This document shows positions 1 through 8,134 of a DNA stretch of 64,000 nucleotides, piece after piece. The position numbers and the translations under genes are program-made. Under the pieces are notes generated by a model. That model made no database searches. It was given only the letters and a program-made list of their open reading frames with translations, and had not been told where the DNA came from. Location of the stretch: positions 1-64,000 of the forward strand of contig CAYSMF010000010.1 of the NCBI GenBank assembly GCA_964432155.1. The letters are read 5' to 3'. Origin of the DNA: UBA10438 sp964432155 (lineage in GTDB: Bacteria > Bacteroidota > Ignavibacteria > Kapaibacteriales > Kapaibacteriaceae). Numbering within the stretch: position 1 is the first letter of the stretch; each line of letters starts with the position of its first letter.

Positions 1-3000
1 CGAGCCATGTAGAAGCGTACAACCTTCGACGTGATGTTGTTTGGTGTGTACTCATCGGATGACAGCGAGATTTCGATCTTGTAGCGCGGTGTTACGTGGT
101 CGCGCATAACATCAAAGTTTGCTGGCACCGTGAAGCCAAGCCCCGAAAGCTGACGATACGATTGCGGTTCCCATGTAAGGTCGTACGTAACGTTCACCTC
201 AGCACCTGCATTGATCGTCGTGTTGAGCACGCGATCGACAACAGGTGATGTTGAGAATTGCGGTACTGCAAGACCAGCATTGTTCGACGCTGGCGTTTCC
301 ATGTAGATACGCATGCGAACTGGCGTGTTTGTCTGAGGCAGACCACCAGAGTTACGCACGAGACCCGTCACACTGATCGGCGAACGCGTCATGATGTACT
401 CTGCGTCCGATGTAACGCCAGATGCTGAACGATACACGCTCGGCTTCACAACGCTCACAGCTTCAAGGTCCTTCACATACTGACGACCATCAAACTCATC
501 GGCGCCGATGTCGTACGGCTGACCAGCTTCGCCACGGCGATTACCGTCGATGTCGACAGTTACTGAAGCAAGGCGCTCGCCACGATTGTTCAAGAGCGAT
601 CCGATTGGTGCAGGGTTCGTCTTGATGCGGAGACGCTGATTCGGTGCAATACCGTCAAGGAACATATCTGCAAAGAATGCTCCTTCAACCGAATTGATAT
701 CGCGACGTGTCCATGCCTTCCACTGTGAAAGGAAACGGAACTCATCGGCGCTACCAGCGCTAACGATATCGCTATTGTTGTTGATCTCGACAAAGCGCAC
801 GGCTGAACTGTTGCCGAGCTCATATGCATTACGATCAGAAACGAGAGCCATTGGATCGTTTCCATCTGTCATCTGCACACCCTGATAGAACACTGCTGAG
901 TGCGATGTTGATGCGGCATCTGCCGGACCCTGCATCACAATGAGGTTGTTCTTCAGTGTCGCACCATTTGCGTGTTGGACACCAACACCCGCGATCAAAC
1001 CAGAACCAACGATGTTGTCGTTTGGCATAACGATCGTGTTGTTGTACACGACGTCATTCCGTGTGAAGTACTGGTTATTGTTCAGTGATGGTGTGAGGAG
1101 CTGATTGAGTCCTGTCAGAGTTGTACTACGCTGCGTAAACAGGTGGATACCTGCTGCGTTAGTTGTAGCGCTCTGGCGACGGAGGCCCCAAATCATGTTG
1201 TTCGTGATCGATGTAGCCTCTGGACCATTCGGGAAGTAGGTGTTACCACCAGCAGTCACCGATGGGAATGAGTTACGCACTTGCTCAATCGACACGCCGC
1301 GTGCGAAGAGATCTGCAACAACGCCCGAGATTTCATTGCGATCGATTGTGAGGCCAATATTGTTGTAGCGGTTGAAACCACCAGCGACGATACCAGCAGC
1401 GTCGACGTTTGTGCCGCCCGTTGCTACAGTACCAATGCTGTGGATTCGGTTGCCACGAATCACGGCGCCATTCTCATAACCAACGAAAACACCCGCAGTG
1501 CGGCAGTTGGTAATAAGATTACCTGTGACCTTCGTACCTGTGGAATAGAAGCCCCGATACTCATTGCCCTTTACAGCAACACCAACACCCAACGAAACGA
1601 TACCGTAACCGAAGCCAGCGATTTCGTTGTTGGCGTATTCGTTGTTTTGACCAGGGATAGTGTCGAGACGCTCCGAGTTGTTGCCGTCACGGCCTGAAGG
1701 AAGCTTCTGACGGCTTACGATACCTGCAGAGTATGTCAGCGTCGTAGAGCGGACATCATTCTGATACGTGAATGTGTTGTTCACGAAGTTGATGCTTGGG
1801 AGGCTGCTTGCATACGATGGCGTAGCCGTTGGCGCATTGCGAATGATCAGGTTGCGCAGCTTGATGTCGCGCGAACCATCACCCAAGTAGAACGGCGCAC
1901 GGAACGGTGTCGTTGCGTTCAGCTCGAACACCATCGACTTCTGCGAGCCACCATCAAAGATGAAATTTCCAGCTGAGTTAGCCCATTGTGGATCACGCTG
2001 GAACTGGAACTGGATGGCATTGGGATTCGACGTCAGCACGGTCTGTCCAAACAGAACACCAACGCCACTACCGGTGTTGAGCGTAACAGTGATCGAGCCC
2101 TTTGCAACCGAGCGCTCAAGCGATGGCTTAAACGTGACGGTGTTGGTCTGATCCATGCCGATGATACGTGCTGTGAGATCCAGAGCTGGCGATGCAATTG
2201 CTGTCGTGCCAACCGAATATGCCGCATCTGTGAGCTGGAACTCGACTGGTCCCGATACACCCTTAAGGTAGAGATCGTTGACAGCGTTCTGAATCGTTGT
2301 GTAGTTACGCGGATCTCCCTGCTTGAGCAGACCAATCGTGTACACGCCCTCAAGAGCTGGTTGGACACTGAACTGCTGACAAATTTGGTTGTTTCCTGCG
2401 ACTGGGTCGCCAGGATACTCTGTTGTGATACATGCCTCAAACTGTCCCGCTGCCTGTGGTGTGAACGCTGGGAAGTCGAACGACGTGATGTTGAGCGGAA
2501 CTTCCGCACCAACGTCAGGCACGACGACAACTTGGTTATATACCATTGTGCGTTGCGGGAGCTGATAGATCTGCAAACGAACTGGAATGTTCGAGAGATC
2601 TTGCATACCACCATTCACGATCCGGCCACGAGGTGTGAATGGACGCTTTGAGTAGTACGTGCCGTTTGTTGTCGGAACTTCAATTGCTTGAGCGCCAACT
2701 TCTTCGTTGTACAGCGTTTGGAAGATGTGTTGACCTGACGTTGGCTGACAATCGTTAGCTACTTGCTGGTCGGCCGCATTCAGAAGTTCTGCACAGATCG
2801 ATACTGAAAACTGCGAAACGTCCTGCGACACGAAGTTGTCAAAGTCGACGTTTGCTTGTGCGCCTGTCGCGAGATCGCCGGTGTAATCCACAGTATCGCG
2901 GTACACTTCAACACCAGAAGGCAGCTGCTTGACAGTTGCAATGCAACGTGCGCTCGTCACGTTATTAAGACCAACGTTCTGGATGATGCCCGAAATAGGA

Positions 3001-4127
3001 ACGGTCACACCGCGAGGGTACTTACGAGGAATAGCGAGTGGCGAGCGGATCGTTCGCACAGCAAGATCGTTCGGGAAGGCAATGTTGAACTCGCGCTGCC
3101 ATGTTTGCGTATACCCTGGGATCGCATACGTTGCCTCGAGGCGGTAGGCGCCGCCGGCTGCAAAACGACAGTCGAGTGCACCGTTCACACCGGCCAATGG
3201 TCCGACGGCTTCCGTCATTTCGTAACGGAAGAGTGATGTGTTGCCTGCAGTGTGAGCGATGTTAGGATTACCGAAACGGCGTGCTTCATACACTACGTTC
3301 GTGCTAGGGAGCGGGCCTACAATCTTGTAGGTCAGTGTGATGTTCTGTCCGTTTGTTTGACGGAACGACAACGAAGGCTTCGGGAACTCTGCTGTCGATC
3401 CATCATAGATCGATCCCTGACGCAGAATGCGACGTGGGTCGATGTCTTCTGGGAAGGATGCTTCGATACCGGAGAGAATTCCAAAACGCATTGTCGGACG
3501 GATCGCATAGCCTGTACCCGTCTGGTCTGCTGTACACATATTGCCGATGTCTGCATATCGGAACGACTGCGTAGCGTAGATCGGCTGTGGCGTTGTGTAC
3601 TCATACTCAGGGAACACATACGCATATCCCGTACGCTGGGTACAGAAATCAATCAGCAGGTTGCTCGTTCCATCCCACATGAATGGTGTCTGGAAATTGA
3701 ACGTCACCCATGTCGGAGTGCCCACGATCAACGGAATCTGCCAACCGGTGCTGGTATGAACGAGTGTCATACCGTTTGTTGTTTGCGGATTCGTCAGCGC
3801 GGCAGCAGTTGTCAGCTGCATGTAGATGTTCACGTTGCGAGCCGTAAACGGCGTGGCGTTGCGAACCTTGAACGCCAGCGATGTGATTTGTCCCGGTGTT
3901 ACACCGTGGAACTGCATCTCCGACGCCTTGATGAAAAAGCGGCTACGAATGCCCCACCAATAGTCCATCAAGGGATTAGGGTAGATGTACTGACCCCATG
4001 TGTATGTGGCTCCAGCACCACCACCGAGCTCCACGAGTATCTGCGCTCGTGACGAATGTGATGTTGCAATCAAACCGACACACGTCAGAATGACTAAGAG
4101 CAAACGCGTAGGCCATGAATGCTTCAT
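1..4127 (-). CDS. Giant secreted beta-helix surface protein (C-terminus beyond window)
   Basis: I translated the minus strand from ATG 4127 and it stays open to base 1 (1375 codons), so the stop lies outside the window. It begins with a signal peptide (basic start, hydrophobic core to about residue 24, end near SSRAQ). Residues about 30-590 look like beta-rich and CARDB-like modules. From about 595 a pectate-lyase-like right-handed beta-helix begins with NYTTIQNAVNDLY and continues through Asn-rich turns (GNRIHSIG, DRNEISGV) to a closing DIGADEF motif near 1205, followed by a further Ig/CARDB-like module. An AAGGA lies about 9 bases before the ATG. This is typical of T9SS-exported FCB adhesins or surface proteins, and a sorting domain would be expected past the left edge. 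Short ORFs on both strands here are shadows of it. The exact function is unknown. Confidence 0.85.
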   Translation of the reverse strand, partial: MKHSWPTRLLLVILTCVGLIATSHSSRAQILVELGGGAGATYTWGQYIYPNPLMDYWWGIRSRFFIKASEMQFHGVTPGQITSLAFKVRNATPFTARNVNIYMQLTTAAALTNPQTTNGMTLVHTSTGWQIPLIVGTPTWVTFNFQTPFMWDGTSNLLIDFCTQRTGYAYVFPEYEYTTPQPIYATQSFRYADIGNMCTADQTGTGYAIRPTMRFGILSGIEASFPEDIDPRRILRQGSIYDGSTAEFPKPSLSFRQTNGQNITLTYKIVGPLPSTNVVYEARRFGNPNIAHTAGNTSLFRYEMTEAVGPLAGVNGALDCRFAAGGAYRLEATYAIPGYTQTWQREFNIAFPNDLAVRTIRSPLAIPRKYPRGVTVPISGIIQNVGLNNVTSARCIATVKQLPSGVEVYRDTVDYTGDLATGAQANVDFDNFVSQDVSQFSVSICAELLNAADQQVANDCQPTSGQHIFQTLYNEEVGAQAIEVPTTNGTYYSKRPFTPRGRIVNGGMQDLSNIPVRLQIYQLPQRTMVYNQVVVVPDVGAEVPLNITSFDFPAFTPQAAGQFEACITTEYPGDPVAGNNQICQQFSVQPALEGVYTIGLLKQGDPRNYTTIQNAVNDLYLKGVSGPVEFQLTDAAYSVGTTAIASPALDLTARIIGMDQTNTVTFKPSLERSVAKGSITVTLNTGSGVGVLFGQTVLTSNPNAIQFQFQRDPQWANSAGNFIFDGGSQKSMVFELNATTPFRAPFYLGDGSRDIKLRNLIIRNAPTATPSYASSLPSINFVNNTFTYQNDVRSTTLTYSAGIVSRQKLPSGRDGNNSERLDTIPGQNNEYANNEIAGFGYGIVSLGVGVAVKGNEYRGFYSTGTKVTGNLITNCRTAGVFVGYENGAVIRGNRIHSIGTVATGGTNVDAAGIVAGGFNRYNNIGLTIDRNEISGVVADLFARGVSIEQVRNSFPSVTAGGNTYFPNGPEATSITNNMIWGLRRQSATTNAAGIHLFTQRSTTLTGLNQLLTPSLNNNQYFTRNDVVYNNTIVMPNDNIVGSGLIAGVGVQHANGATLKNNLIVMQGPADAASTSHSAVFYQGVQMTDGNDPMALVSDRNAYELGNSSAVRFVEINNNSDIVSAGSADEFRFLSQWKAWTRRDINSVEGAFFADMFLDGIAPNQRLRIKTNPAPIGSLLNNRGERLASVTVDIDGNRRGEAGQPYDIGADEFDGRQYVKDLEAVSVVKPSVYRSASGVTSDAEYIMTRSPISVTGLVRNSGGLPQTNTPVRMRIYMETPASNNAGLAVPQFSTSPVVDRVLNTTINAGAEVNVTYDLTWEPQSYRQLSGLGFTVPANFDVMRDHVTPRYKIEISLSSDEYTPNNITSKVVRFYMA

Positions 4128-4375
4128 GCTTCACGTTCCTTCGAGATGTTATAAAATTGGATCCTACTCATCGTCGTAATCGGTTAGACGCATACGCCAG
4201 AACGTTAAACGCAACAGTTCTGCGAACGCGTCGTCGTGATATTAACTGAAAAAAAGCCTGAAAGGTTTCAACGCGCTGCTCCCAGGTAACCTGCGACCCC
4301 GCTATCTCCGTCCCCTCCAGACTTCGACCCAATGTTACGAAGATTTCCAATAGATGGGCAAGACCAAAAACCGTG

Positions 4376-4383
4376 TATTTTTC
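4376..4383 (+). promoter_or_regulatory. Candidate -7 box (TATTTTTC) directly before the PNP start
   Basis: TATTTTTC matches the Bacteroidota -7 consensus TAnnTTTG at 7 of 8 positions. Its TA lies 13 bases before ATG 4389, so transcription would start about at the start codon. There is no convincing Shine-Dalgarno sequence in the gap. This is inferred from the motif only. Confidence 0.4.
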
Positions 4384-4388
4384 CACCT

Positions 4389-5216
4389 ATGAGTACATAT
4401 GAATTGGCTTCTGAAGCCGTCGCGCATATCCGCACGATCACGGACGCAACCCCAAGGGTCGGGATCATCCTTGGAACGGGTCTTGGTGGCCTCGTTCACG
4501 AGATTTCTTCACCCGTTTTCATTGGCTACGATAGCATTCCACACTTTCGGGTCAGTACCGTAGAGTCACACGTTGGACGTCTTGTATTTGGCTCTCTACA
4601 AAACGTAGATGTCGTCGCTATGCAGGGTCGATTCCACGCCTACGAGGGCTATTCTCTCCAAGACATTACATTCCCAGTGCGCGTCATGCGCCACCTAGGG
4701 GTGCAGACACTGATTATTTCCAATGCCTGTGGGGGAATGAACCCGCTCTACCGTAGGGGTGATATCATGGTCATCGATGACCACATCAACCTCCTGGGGG
4801 ACAATCCGCTGGTAGGTCCCAATGACGAGCGCTATGGACCGCGCTTCCCTGACATGAGCGAACCGTATTCGCGTCGCCTCATCTCGCTGGCGGAACAAGT
4901 TGCTCTCGACCAAGGCGTTCGCATTCACCGGGGCGTGTACGTCGCAGTTCAGGGTCCGAATCTCGAAACACGCGCAGAATATCGATTCTTGCGAACGATT
5001 GGAGCTGATGTTGTTGGCATGAGTACTGTGCCCGAGAACATCGTTGCTCGACACATGGGCATGGACGTGCTCGGTTTTAGCATTATCACCGACGAATGCT
5101 TCCCAGACTCCCTGCAACCGGTTCATCTCGAGGACGTATTGGCAGCAGCGGCGGTAGCCGAGCCGGTGATGACTTCAATAATTGCAGAAGTCGTTCGACG
5201 TCTCAGTCATGACTAG
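4389..5216 (+). CDS. punA: Purine nucleoside phosphorylase, family 2
   Basis: This 275-residue protein has the usual length and motifs of the trimeric PNP/MTAP family, which splits purine nucleosides with phosphate in purine salvage. Visible motifs are GTGLGG (27-33), YEGY (85-88), NACGGMN (112-118), the NPLxGPNDERYGPRFPDM signature (139-156), GPNLETRAEYR with base-binding Glu193, and GADVVGMSTVPE (205-216). The position matching human Asn243 is Asp235 (IITDE), which in this family favours or permits 6-aminopurines. I prefer ATG 4389 over an upstream ATG at 4332 because homology starts here and a promoter box abuts it. The lipoprotein gene starts just after its stop. A diverged paralog lies at 34268. 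Confidence 0.92.
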   Translation: MSTYELASEAVAHIRTITDATPRVGIILGTGLGGLVHEISSPVFIGYDSIPHFRVSTVESHVGRLVFGSLQNVDVVAMQGRFHAYEGYSLQDITFPVRVMRHLGVQTLIISNACGGMNPLYRRGDIMVIDDHINLLGDNPLVGPNDERYGPRFPDMSEPYSRRLISLAEQVALDQGVRIHRGVYVAVQGPNLETRAEYRFLRTIGADVVGMSTVPENIVARHMGMDVLGFSIITDECFPDSLQPVHLEDVLAAAAVAEPVMTSIIAEVVRRLSHD

Positions 5217-5241
5217 CCTCACCACCACCCTGGCAGGTACT

Positions 5242-6261
5242 ATGCGCCCCCTTCTCTTGATGTTTACAACTGGAGTCATTCTCCTGGGTGGTGGCTGTTC
5301 CCCCACAGATACCGTTATCAACTCATTTGATGACACATGGACTGTTGCATCAACGTCGCAGCGAGGCATTGCATTCGTTGCGATGCCGACTGGGACACAG
5401 TCCTCGGAGTTCGTCTGGGGTGATTTCCCGAACTCCTTCTCCAAGCTCACCGTGTTTCGCGACCGGATGTATGCCCTCAACGACTGGCAGTCGATGATCC
5501 TCGTATTTGATGCGACGACGCGCAACGTCGTCGACACACTGAGGACGACACTTTTTGAGTATCCAAATGATATCGCATTTGCCAATGCCACAACTGCATA
5601 TGTCGTGATGAAGCGGTTCAATGTGATGCTTGTGATGGATCTTCTCACGGGCTTTTCACCGCGTACAATAGAACTACCAGGGATCGCTTCAACCGTTGCT
5701 GCGATGGGCAATCAGATTTGCGCTGTTATACCAAGCAGGAATCTTGCTGTGCTTGTGGACACACGAACGAATGAGATCACAGACTCAATACCGACAGGTG
5801 CGAGCCCCTTCTATGTGGCAGCTGATCCTGCGAACGAGAACTTTGTGATCGCCTGTCTTGGAGAAGGCAAACTCACGGCTGCAACTCCGACGAATCCAAC
5901 ACTGCAGTTCCTGCGGCCCGAGACGCGGGCGATCATCGCAAGTGTCGACATTTCGGGTCGAGCCACAAACGCCGCGGCGCAACGACCACGCGGACTGCTC
6001 GTGACGGCAAACGAAGAGGCATTTGTTCCGGTGCAAAACGGCTTGATTCGCGTCAGTACGCGAACACGTTCGAAGTCTTCCATCATTCAATTCGAATCCT
6101 ACGATGGGATCTTTGCCAACCCAGCTCGTGCTGAAGTAATGACGGTCCGCTATACTCCTGAAGGCAGTATCGTTGATGTATTCGACGAATTCGCTGAGAA
6201 CCTCAAGCATACCTTCACACGTCCAGATTCCGTTCGTTCTGTTGCTGGTGTTGCGAAATGA
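5242..6261 (+). CDS. Lipoprotein with YncE/YVTN-like beta-propeller repeats
   Basis: The 339-residue product has a type II signal peptide (MRPLLLMFTTGVILLGGGC) with the lipid-attachment Cys at 19. The rest is beta-rich, with repeats of the YVTN/YncE type such as SPFYVAADPANENFVIAC and PNDIAFANATTAYVV, consistent with a seven-bladed propeller anchored to a membrane. The start is a choice: ATG 5209 overlaps the end of the PNP gene, while ATG 5242 gives the best lipoprotein signal. Its stop overlaps the pta start (ATGA), so the two are translationally coupled. The ligand or partner is unknown. Confidence 0.75.
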   Translation: MRPLLLMFTTGVILLGGGCSPTDTVINSFDDTWTVASTSQRGIAFVAMPTGTQSSEFVWGDFPNSFSKLTVFRDRMYALNDWQSMILVFDATTRNVVDTLRTTLFEYPNDIAFANATTAYVVMKRFNVMLVMDLLTGFSPRTIELPGIASTVAAMGNQICAVIPSRNLAVLVDTRTNEITDSIPTGASPFYVAADPANENFVIACLGEGKLTAATPTNPTLQFLRPETRAIIASVDISGRATNAAAQRPRGLLVTANEEAFVPVQNGLIRVSTRTRSKSSIIQFESYDGIFANPARAEVMTVRYTPEGSIVDVFDEFAENLKHTFTRPDSVRSVAGVAK

Positions 6262-7232
6262 TTCTACCGTCACTTCTCGAACGAGCATCACGAACACATA
6301 CGCGCATTGCGCTTGCTGACGCTACTGACCCGCGAGTTATCGCTGCCGCTGGTCGCTTGCACGCAGAAGGCATTTGTGCACCCGTACTTGTTGGGGCCCG
6401 CAAGGACGTGATGGCCCTACTTGCCGAACACAAACTTGATGATCAAAACATCGAGATTGCAGATCCGAGTGAGCATGCTCACTCTACGCAGCAGCTGCTC
6501 GTTGCTCGTCGTGCCAACAAGGGCATGACACCAGACCAGGCCAATTTTTATGCGTCGAATCCCCTCTTCACGGCGGGCTACCTTCTGGCAGCAGGTATGG
6601 TTGATGGGGCTGTAGCGGGCTCTGTGTCAACGACGTCCGACGTGATTCGCGCTGCACTCTGGATGGTGGGATTAGCTGAGAACTGCTCAACACTCTCGAG
6701 CTATTTTCTCATGGCGTGGCCATCGTATGCGATGGTCTATGCTGATTGCGGTGTGGTTCCCGATCCAACGTCTCAACAGTTGGTTGATATTGCCTATGCT
6801 GCATCACAGAGCTTTGCCACTGTGGTTGCGGATGAACCCCGCGTTGCATTCCTGAGCTTTTCAACCAAGGGTAGCGCATCGCATCCGAGTGTAGAGAAGG
6901 TCCAGGAAGCAACCTCTGCCTTCACACAACGCTACCCTACCATCATTGCTGATGGAGAGCTTCAAGTTGATGCAGCTCTCGTACCTGGTGTAGCAGCACG
7001 CAAGGCGCCTCAATCGCCACTTGGCGGACAGGCCAATGTGCTTGTCTTTCCTGATCTCAACGCAGGCAACATTGCCTACAAACTCACGGAACGGCTCGCA
7101 GGCGCAACTGCTCTGGGACCGATTCTGCAAGGGCTCGCAAAGCCCTACTGTGATTTGTCGCGCGGGTGTACGTCCGACGACATCGTCTACGTCGCAGCCA
7201 TCACGGCACTCATGGCACGTCCGACGGACTAG
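6258..7232 (+). CDS. pta: Phosphate acetyltransferase
   Basis: The 324-residue protein has the length of a single-domain Pta, which interconverts acetyl-CoA and acetyl phosphate. Clear family motifs are DGAVAGSVSTTSDVIRAAL, FLSFSTKGSASHPSVEKV, PDLNAGNIAYKL and GPILQGLAKPYCDLSRGC. It overlaps the upstream lipoprotein gene by 4 bases. No acetate kinase gene is adjacent. Its stop shares a CTAG with the stop of hslO on the other strand. Confidence 0.95.
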   Translation: MILPSLLERASRTHTRIALADATDPRVIAAAGRLHAEGICAPVLVGARKDVMALLAEHKLDDQNIEIADPSEHAHSTQQLLVARRANKGMTPDQANFYASNPLFTAGYLLAAGMVDGAVAGSVSTTSDVIRAALWMVGLAENCSTLSSYFLMAWPSYAMVYADCGVVPDPTSQQLVDIAYAASQSFATVVADEPRVAFLSFSTKGSASHPSVEKVQEATSAFTQRYPTIIADGELQVDAALVPGVAARKAPQSPLGGQANVLVFPDLNAGNIAYKLTERLAGATALGPILQGLAKPYCDLSRGCTSDDIVYVAAITALMARPTD

Positions 7233-8134
7233 TTCCTCGTCGCCATCATCCGTTGTTCAAGCTCTGCGAAGTCGTCGTTGCTCAGGTAGTACTTCGACGC
7301 ACAGTACTGACACACGAGTTCGTTCTGTCCTGCCGCGTGCATCGACCGTACTTCTTCGAGTCCGAGCGTCAGCAACAATGATTTGAACTTGTCCTGCGAA
7401 CATCGACAGAAGTAGTCGACTGGAGATGACGAGACGACGGTGATCTCACCAGGAAGGACTTGTCGAAGGATATCTTCGGGAGAATACCCGCGGTCGATAA
7501 ACGCCGTGAGCCGGTCGAGATAGTCGATCGTGTCGTACACGGCAAAGAGATTCTCCGGACGTGCGCCAGGCATTGCCTGAATCAACAATCCAGCACTTTC
7601 ACGAATCGTATCGTCGGCATTGTAGTCGACATCAATTACGAACACGGATGGAATCTGCTCCGACTGCGTCAGGTAGTGGCTAAGATCCGACGTGACGTCG
7701 CCACGACGCAGCTGAACTACACCCATCACAGGTTCATACTTACCATAGAGCACACGCTGAACCTTGAGTAGCCCTTCACCAAGTGGCCCCATGCGATCGC
7801 CCTGCGGTTTCGCATTCATGGTGATGTATCCTCGCACCTCACCGATCGACATTGCCTCTGCGTACAGCGAGGATACTGGACCATCACCGTTTGCGGTAAT
7901 GACAACACGCTCTTCACCCTTGAGGAACGATGCCATCAGCGAGGCTCCTGTGAGCGCTCGAGCAAGGACGATCGACCCTAGTGGTTGCAGCGCATGCTTC
8001 TCGTGCGCAGCACGAACACTGCGTGTGTTATGAATCACCGACGCACGAAAGAGTCCGTCGTTGGTCATTGCACGCGTAACACGATCACGCTCGGCCCACA
8101 GCTTCTTAATCTGTTGGTGTTCCTTCTCATCCAT
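7229..8134 (-). CDS. hslO: Hsp33 redox-regulated chaperone
   Basis: The roughly 300-residue protein has the Hsp33 fold, with GEVRGY and the MGPLGEGLLKVQRVLYGKYEP region, and near its end the redox zinc centre C-x-C (YFCRCS) plus C-x2-C (VCQYCAS). On oxidative stress Hsp33 loses zinc and becomes a holdase chaperone in the cytoplasm. I chose ATG 8134, preceded by AAGGA, over GTG 8137. Its first codons overlap the end of mutS by 8 bases, so it is probably cotranscribed with mutS. Confidence 0.95.
   Translation of the reverse strand: MDEKEHQQIKKLWAERDRVTRAMTNDGLFRASVIHNTRSVRAAHEKHALQPLGSIVLARALTGASLMASFLKGEERVVITANGDGPVSSLYAEAMSIGEVRGYITMNAKPQGDRMGPLGEGLLKVQRVLYGKYEPVMGVVQLRRGDVTSDLSHYLTQSEQIPSVFVIDVDYNADDTIRESAGLLIQAMPGARPENLFAVYDTIDYLDRLTAFIDRGYSPEDILRQVLPGEITVVSSSPVDYFCRCSQDKFKSLLLTLGLEEVRSMHAAGQNELVCQYCASKYYLSNDDFAELEQRMMATRN

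Noticed and set aside
1986..4052. Plus-strand ORFs of up to 266 codons in the first 4 kb
   Set aside because: They are antisense shadows of the continuous minus-strand beta-helix gene; their translations are Cys/Arg-rich and lack domain motifs.
4332..4388. Upstream ATG giving a 19-residue extension of the first PNP
   Set aside because: The extra residues lack family similarity and cross the promoter-like box that abuts ATG 4389.
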